A stretch of 18,911 bases of DNA from Desulfobacteraceae bacterium. Its GTDB lineage: Bacteria; Desulfobacterota; DSM-4660; Desulfatiglandales; Desulfatiglandaceae. Within the stretch, counting starts at the first letter, position 1. Every line of letters starts with the position of its first letter. The notes under the pieces are model-generated. The model saw only the letters and a program-made list of their open reading frames with translations. It searched no databases and had not been told where the DNA came from. The translations under genes and the position numbers were made by a program. The stretch is taken from NCBI GenBank assembly GCA_020349865.1, contig CP070700.1, positions 2,389,306 to 2,408,216 of the forward strand. Reading direction: 5' to 3'. Of the stretch, positions 15,233 through 18,911 are shown in pieces.

Positions 15233-15952
15233 ATGTATCAGAAGCACAGAGCCTTATTCATTTTGCAATACAGCTTTTTTTCTTGCTCAGTAGTTTTGGC
15301 ACTTTTTGGCTGTGCCTCCAATATTCGTGAAGTAAAACCGGCAAAAGAGTATATTCCTCGCGAAGTGCATGAAGAACCTCCAATTAAATATGAAGGATCC
15401 CTCTGGCATGATAATGGCCCATTAAGCGACTTATTTATAAATCCCAAGGCCAGAAGAGTCGGCGATATCATTACCGTCAAAATAGTGGAGTCCTCTAAAG
15501 CTTCTAACAAGGCTTCAACAAATGCGGGCAGGAATTCATCTATCTCCGCAGGCATAGACAATTTCTTTGGTTTGGAACAGGATTATCCGAGCTCTCGCAG
15601 ATTTTTTAGCCCTTTTGGTAGGGTAAAGGCTGATTTTGAAAGTGCGTTCGATGGTAAAGGAACCACCACCCGGAGTGGAGACCTGACCGCTTACATCACT
15701 GCAAGGGTCACAGAAGTATTACCGAGCGGGAATCTGCAGATTGCGGGATCAAGAGAAGTTACGGTAAACAATGAGAGGCAGTTTATAACTTTATCGGGAA
15801 TTGTCAGACCCAGGGATATTTCTCCAGGCAATGTAATCCTGTCAACCTATATATCTGATGCCAGGATTGCATATAGTGGCGTAGGCATAATTGATGATCG
15901 TCAGCGTCCAGGCTGGATGACCAGGATACTGAATACAATCTGGCCATTCTGA
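15233..15952 (+). CDS. flgH: Flagellar L-ring lipoprotein FlgH
   Basis: FlgH forms the L ring around the rod in the outer membrane. I chose the ATG at 15233: it gives a normal lipoprotein signal with lipobox L24-F25-G26-C27 and is preceded by TAGGAG. An in-frame ATG at 15152 would put 27 hydrophilic residues before the signal and overlaps a hairpin. The mature part shows GSLWHDNGPLSDLFINPKAR, VGDIITVKIVESSKASNKA, the DFESAFDGKGTTTRSGDLTA block, VTEVLPSGNLQIAGSREVTV and the C-terminal SGIVRPRDISPGNVILST, with YSGVGIIDDRQRPGW at the end: all standard FlgH. The 239-residue length is normal. The gene implies an outer membrane. Confidence 0.96.
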   Translation: MYQKHRALFILQYSFFSCSVVLALFGCASNIREVKPAKEYIPREVHEEPPIKYEGSLWHDNGPLSDLFINPKARRVGDIITVKIVESSKASNKASTNAGRNSSISAGIDNFFGLEQDYPSSRRFFSPFGRVKADFESAFDGKGTTTRSGDLTAYITARVTEVLPSGNLQIAGSREVTVNNERQFITLSGIVRPRDISPGNVILSTYISDARIAYSGVGIIDDRQRPGWMTRILNTIWPF

Positions 15953-15975
15953 CAAATTAAAGGTGATTAAAAAAA

Positions 15976-17106
15976 ATGCACATTTCGTTTCTAATCTCCA
16001 TATCTAAAAAGATACTTGCGAAAGTAGGATTGATATCAGTAGCGCTGATCTTTTTAAGTTCCCCCGCTCATGCCGTTCGGATCAAGGACGTTGCAGATAT
16101 TAAAGGGGTGCGTGAGAATCAGTTAGTTGGCTATGGGCTGGTTGTAGGCTTGGATGGAACGGGTGATGGTAAGAAAGCAATTTTTACTGTTCAGTCCATG
16201 GCAAGTATGCTGGAAAAAATGGGTATAACAATTGATCCTAAAGACATAAAAGTCGACAACGTTGCCGCTGTAATGCTAACCGCTGTGTTGCCTGCATTTG
16301 CGAGGGCAGGCAGCAGGATTGATGTTCTCGTCAGCTCAATAGGTGATGCAGAAAATCTTCAAGGAGGGACATTGCTCTTTACTCCATTAAGGGCAGCAGA
16401 CGGAAAAGTTTATGCAATTGCACAAGGCCCTATTAGTACAGGGGGGTTCTCTGCTGGGGGAGCAGGTGGTAAAATACAGAAAAATTTCCCAACTGTGGGA
16501 CGGGTTGTTGGTGGTGCCCTGATTGAGAGGGAGGTACTCTCAAATTTTGGTCAGAAAGAGATCCTAACCCTGACCTTACATAGCCCTGATTTTACCACAG
16601 CCTCTCGTGTGGCGAAGGCTATCAATGTTGCCTTAGATAATCAATTGGCTCAAACTCCTGATCCCGGAACAATCCGTGTGAAGGTACCGGAAAAGTATAG
16701 GGGGAACACCGTTGCATTGGTCACTCTGATAGAAGGATTAACAGTTACTCTGGATGCAGTTGCTAAAGTGGTTATAAATGAACGTACTGGAACAGTGGTT
16801 ATGGGGAGTGATGTCAGGATTTCAACCATTGCCATTGCTCACGGGAATTTGAGCATTCAAATCAAAGAATCGGCACATGTTTCTCAGCCCCTCCCTTTCT
16901 CTGAGGGTGAGACCGTAGTGGTTCCTGAAACGGAACTCTCAGTAGAGGAGGGCAATAACAGACTCTTCCTGCTGGAGCCCGGAGTGAGTATTGGTGAGGT
17001 CGTAAGGGCCTTGAACGCACTCGGCGTATCCCCTCGAGATCTGATTGCCATTTTCCAGGCCATAAAAGCGGCCGGTGCCTTACAGGCAAAATTGGAGATA
17101 ATCTGA
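15976..17106 (+). CDS. flgI: Flagellar P-ring protein FlgI
   Basis: FlgI forms the P ring in the peptidoglycan layer. The 376-residue precursor has a signal peptide with a clear cleavage site after A33 (PAHA-VRIKD). The mature protein shows the family blocks VRIKDVADIKGVRENQLVGY, GLVVGLDGTGDG, NVAAVMLTAVLPAFARAGSR, GGTLLFTPLRAADGKVYAIA, VINERTGTVVMGSDVRISTI and the C-terminal LNALGVSPRDLIAIFQAIKA followed by AGALQAKLEII. The ATG at 15976 follows AAAGGTGA. Its TGA shares one base with the flgJ ATG (TGATG), so the two are probably translationally coupled. Confidence 0.97.
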   Translation: MHISFLISISKKILAKVGLISVALIFLSSPAHAVRIKDVADIKGVRENQLVGYGLVVGLDGTGDGKKAIFTVQSMASMLEKMGITIDPKDIKVDNVAAVMLTAVLPAFARAGSRIDVLVSSIGDAENLQGGTLLFTPLRAADGKVYAIAQGPISTGGFSAGGAGGKIQKNFPTVGRVVGGALIEREVLSNFGQKEILTLTLHSPDFTTASRVAKAINVALDNQLAQTPDPGTIRVKVPEKYRGNTVALVTLIEGLTVTLDAVAKVVINERTGTVVMGSDVRISTIAIAHGNLSIQIKESAHVSQPLPFSEGETVVVPETELSVEEGNNRLFLLEPGVSIGEVVRALNALGVSPRDLIAIFQAIKAAGALQAKLEII

Positions 17107-17462
17107 TGCCAGCCCCAATTTCTATGCCAGACATACCATGGCAGACAATAAACTTGACCAGTAAGACAGAGAAAGTAAAGAATTCTTTTGCCCCCAAGAA
17201 ACTCACTTCCTCTGTTAGAAATAATCCTCAACTTAAAAAAGCGTGTTCCGAGTTGGAGTCGCTTTTTATCTCCTATCTTCTTAAAGAAATGCGGGCAACT
17301 ATCCCCAAGTCAGGCTTCATCAGCGGGGGACGGGCCGAAGAAATCTACACTTCCATGTTAGATTCCGAGTTAGCAAAGGAGCTATCATTAAAGGGTGGAA
17401 TTGGCCTTTCCTCTGTTCTTCTTGATCAACTTGAGCGCAAGCCAGGAAATGTTAAGGAATAG
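17106..17462 (+). CDS. flgJ: Rod-binding protein FlgJ, scaffold domain only
   Basis: This 118-residue protein is the N-terminal rod-scaffolding domain of FlgJ: after a hydrophilic lead (1-40) come CSELESLFISYLLKEMRATI, then YTSMLDSELAKELSLKGGIG and LSSVLLDQL, matching the rod-binding family. The C-terminal peptidoglycan hydrolase domain of enterobacterial FlgJ is absent; single-domain FlgJ is common in deltaproteobacteria, so a separate hydrolase must open the wall. The ATG overlaps the flgI stop by one base. It ends the flgF-flgJ unit; 184 bases follow before flgM. Confidence 0.92.
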   Translation: MPAPISMPDIPWQTINLTSKTEKVKNSFAPKKLTSSVRNNPQLKKACSELESLFISYLLKEMRATIPKSGFISGGRAEEIYTSMLDSELAKELSLKGGIGLSSVLLDQLERKPGNVKE

Positions 17463-17557
17463 GCAGGGTATAGTATGCTATAATGAGCTAAAGTAATAAA
17501 TACTTAAAAAAAAGCTAACTTTATTACGACAGAAACTTGGGTTCATTATCTAATAAT

Positions 17558-17585
17558 TAAAGTTTTACCCTCTTCTTGCCGATAA
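17558..17585 (+). promoter_or_regulatory. Sigma-28 (FliA) promoter of flgM
   Basis: TAAAGTTT (17558-17565) and GCCGATAA (17578-17585) are exact matches to the two halves of the FliA consensus TAAAGTTT-N11-GCCGATAA; spacing is 12 by this reading, or 11 if the -35 is read as AAAGTTTT. The transcription start should lie near 17592, about 55 bases before flgM. This makes flgM, and probably the genes after it, FliA-dependent. Confidence 0.9.
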
Positions 17586-17646
17586 GACAATCAGGTATTA
17601 AAATTTGCGACATGAAACTTGCGGTTTGAAAAAGGAGGTTTAAGGA

Positions 17647-17955
17647 ATGAAAATCACAGGGAAAAATCCTTACGTTAACCTGGATGCCCAAACAAAAAAC
17701 GTCAAGGATAATAAAAAGATAGGTGCCCCACTAAGACAGACATCTACGGAGGTTTCAAAGGGAGATAAGGTTGTATTATCCCCTGAAGCAAAGAAGATCC
17801 AGGAGACAAAAGAGCTTATGGGTTCTATTCCTGATATCAGGGAGGAAAAGGTGGCTCAGATAAAGGCACAGATCGAGAATGGGACTTATAGGATTAAAGA
17901 AGAAGAATTAGCCGTAAAAATGATAAAGGAATCACTTCTTAACGAACTGCTATGA
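17647..17955 (+). CDS. flgM: Anti-sigma-28 factor FlgM
   Basis: FlgM binds and inhibits FliA and is exported through the finished hook-basal body, which releases late gene expression. The 102-residue product starts MKITGKNPYV, has a flexible hydrophilic N-terminal half, the short segment DKVVLSPEAKKIQETKELM (40-58), and the C-terminal FliA-binding helices with REEKVAQIKAQIENGTYRIK (65-84) and EELAVKMIKESLLNELL. This is a typical FlgM. The ATG has an excellent AAGGAGGTT six bases upstream. A FliA promoter (17558-17585) drives it, making a negative feedback loop. Its TGA overlaps a small ORF (17952) in an ATGA. Confidence 0.95.
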   Translation: MKITGKNPYVNLDAQTKNVKDNKKIGAPLRQTSTEVSKGDKVVLSPEAKKIQETKELMGSIPDIREEKVAQIKAQIENGTYRIKEEELAVKMIKESLLNELL

Positions 17956-18074
17956 TATTTAATAGACAATTGATTAATCCGTTTCCTCTGGGCCTGGATT
18001 CTTTACTTGGCTGGGTAGTTGAGGCATTAAACACCAAGCGTCAACTCAACAATCCCCTATTTGAGCTATACTGA
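17952..18074 (+). CDS. Candidate 40-residue small protein between flgM and flgN
   Basis: An ORF starting with an ATG that overlaps the flgM stop (ATGA, 17952-17955) runs 40 codons to TGA at 18072-18074, 13 bases before flgN, so it fills the gap almost exactly. The product begins MIFNRQLINPFPLGLD, continues with a short amphipathic-looking stretch (SLLGWVVEALNTKRQ) and ends LNNPLFELY. I recognise no family. The fit between neighbours and the ATGA coupling support a real gene; short length, no ribosome binding site of its own at normal spacing (AAGGA lies about 20 bases upstream), and lack of a known homologue weaken it. Confidence 0.42.
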   Translation: MIFNRQLINPFPLGLDSLLGWVVEALNTKRQLNNPLFELY

Positions 18075-18087
18075 GGTTAGTGACTAA

Positions 18088-18588
18088 ATGGAATTACTGT
18101 TGAATGAGTTATTGGGTTTGCTCGAAGGAGAAATTCGTCTTTATGATTCACTGCTCTTAGCACTTCAGAAGGAGAAAAGGGCAGTTGTAGACTCAAATCT
18201 TGAAGAATTAATTGAAACCAATAGGGAGAAAGAGAGCCTGTTTCTGAAGATTCGAATACTGGAAGAGCAAAGGCTCACAATTCTTGAAAAGCTGGCCGAG
18301 AACCTGGGCCAGTCGGTTCAAAACCTTACCCTGACTAAATTGTCACAGTTAGTTGAAGAGCCTCAATCCACCCAATTAGCGGATTGTCGTTCAAGGTTTT
18401 TGTCATTAGCACAAAGTATCCAGGAGGTTAATCTCAGCAATAAGTCATTGCTAAACCATTCCCTTGATATGGTTAGAAGCTCTTTGACCTTGTTGAGTGA
18501 TCTGATGCCTTCTAACCCAGTTTATTACCGAACAGGTAAGATGAAAGATGGCGATCAAAGCGGCAGGCTGGTCTCTGGAAAGATTTAA
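18088..18588 (+). CDS. flgN: Flagellar export chaperone FlgN
   Basis: FlgN binds the hook-filament junction proteins FlgK and FlgL and delivers them to the export gate. The 166-residue product is almost entirely alpha-helical with regular heptad-like leucines (LLLNELLGLLEGEIRLYDSL, then EELIETNREKESLFLKIRIL), and ends with a short non-helical tail (YYRTGKMKDGDQSGRLVSGK) of the type seen at FlgN C-termini. Position between flgM and flgK confirms the call, since FlgN is weakly conserved. GAGG lies about 11 bases before the ATG. FlgN likely shares the FliA promoter upstream of flgM. Confidence 0.9.
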   Translation: MELLLNELLGLLEGEIRLYDSLLLALQKEKRAVVDSNLEELIETNREKESLFLKIRILEEQRLTILEKLAENLGQSVQNLTLTKLSQLVEEPQSTQLADCRSRFLSLAQSIQEVNLSNKSLLNHSLDMVRSSLTLLSDLMPSNPVYYRTGKMKDGDQSGRLVSGKI

Positions 18589-18765
18589 TGCGGAAAGTAT
18601 CTATTATCACGCCTTTATGATTAGGGTTCCGTTTGGGCAGATCGCATTTAGTCTACCGTTAAAGTGCAAAAAATACAAAAGGAGACTCAATCATCAATTC
18701 AAACATCCAGCCAGGCGGGGCATTTTTTAGGCACTTTTCCATCAATTGAAGGTAGAGGGTAAACC
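18589..18765. other. Gap between flgN and flgK
   Basis: The 177 bases hold no clear gene or promoter. A GC-rich stretch followed by six Ts (GCCAGGCGGGGCATTTTTT, 18709-18727) looks vaguely terminator-like, but the bases before the T-run do not form a good stem. An AAAAGGAG at 18677-18684 is not followed by a start codon at proper spacing. flgK has its own ribosome binding site (AGAGGG) just before 18766. Confidence 0.4.
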
Positions 18766-18911
18766 ATGCCAAATATCTATGGGATTTTAAACGTGGCAAG
18801 AGGAGCACTCCTCACACAGCAAATGGGAATCGATGTTACCGGACACAATATTGCCAATGTTAATACTTTAGGCTATTCGCGTCAAAGAGTGAATATGCAG
18901 ACTAATATCCC
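18766..18911 (+). CDS. flgK: Hook-filament junction protein FlgK (3' cut by window end)
   Basis: FlgK (HAP1) is the first junction protein between hook and filament and is carried by FlgN. Only the first 48 codons are present. MPNIYGILNVARGALLTQQM followed by GIDVTGHNIANVNTLGYSRQ is the conserved N-terminus of FlgK, which distinguishes it from other rod/hook family proteins by the GHNIANVNTLGYSRQRV motif. The ATG at 18766 follows AGAGGGT. The rest of the gene, and probably flgL, lie beyond the window. Confidence 0.95.
   Translation, partial: MPNIYGILNVARGALLTQQMGIDVTGHNIANVNTLGYSRQRVNMQTNI

Noticed and set aside
17493..17527. 8-bp inverted repeat GTAATAAA/TTTATTAC before flgM
   Set aside because: It is entirely AT apart from one pair with a long loop; weak as a terminator or operator and plausible by chance in AT-rich gap DNA.
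18548..18730. 60-codon ORF starting inside flgN
   Set aside because: It begins within flgN in another frame without a ribosome binding site, and its Lys/Arg-rich product looks like translated AT-rich gap DNA.
1..18911. Mobile elements, CRISPR arrays, tRNA or rRNA genes
   Set aside because: No transposase, integrase, regularly spaced direct repeats, tRNA-like cloverleaf or rRNA segment was seen on either strand; minus-strand frames are all shadows of the flagellar genes.

Overview
The window is one continuous, entirely plus-strand flagellar gene cluster. It covers the type III export gate and switch (fliL-fliM-fliN-fliO-fliP-fliQ-fliR-flhB-flhA), the placement/number GTPase-ATPase pair and flagellar sigma factor (flhF-flhG-fliA), two small unnamed genes, the distal rod and L/P-ring genes (flgF-flgG-flgA-flgH-flgI-flgJ), and the late control and hook-junction genes (flgM-flgN-flgK, with flgK cut by the window end). 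The base composition is slightly AT-rich by eye. The order fliA - small genes - flgF-flgG-flgA-flgH-flgI-flgJ-flgM-flgN-flgK, FlgJ without a muramidase domain, P- and L-ring genes (so a Gram-negative envelope), and sigma-54/sigma-28 promoters all point to a Gram-negative, deltaproteobacterium-like organism (Desulfobacterota or a relative). The taxonomic placement is inference; no 16S or tRNA is present.

Layout: 1-433 is non-coding apart from a doubtful ORF tail; it holds a perfect 13-bp inverted repeat and an almost ideal sigma-54 promoter (323-338) for fliL. From 434 to 5722 nine genes are tightly packed, often with overlapping stop and start codons. A 262-bp gap, possibly with a small leader ORF, separates flhB from flhA; then flhA-flhF overlap and flhG, fliA and two small genes follow. 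A 228-bp gap (12176-12403) holds an interrupted inverted repeat and a second sigma-54 promoter (12317-12332) for flgF. The flgF-flgG-flgA-flgH-flgI-flgJ unit follows, with hairpins in the leaders of flgA and flgH. A clear sigma-28 promoter (17558-17585) precedes flgM; flgN and flgK follow, and a 40-codon ORF coupled to flgM fits exactly between flgM and flgN.

The genes form a standard hierarchy: sigma-54 drives the export gate/FliA block and the rod/ring block; FliA then drives flgM and genes behind it; FlgM inhibits FliA until the completed hook-basal body exports it; FlgN escorts FlgK. The clearest departures from the textbook set are a C-terminal Ada-like zinc-binding module fused to FlhF, altered GTPase motifs in that FlhF with no recognisable DQAxxLR activator helix in FlhG, an NPTS rather than NPTH autocleavage motif in FlhB, and several candidate small genes and RNA structures in the gaps.
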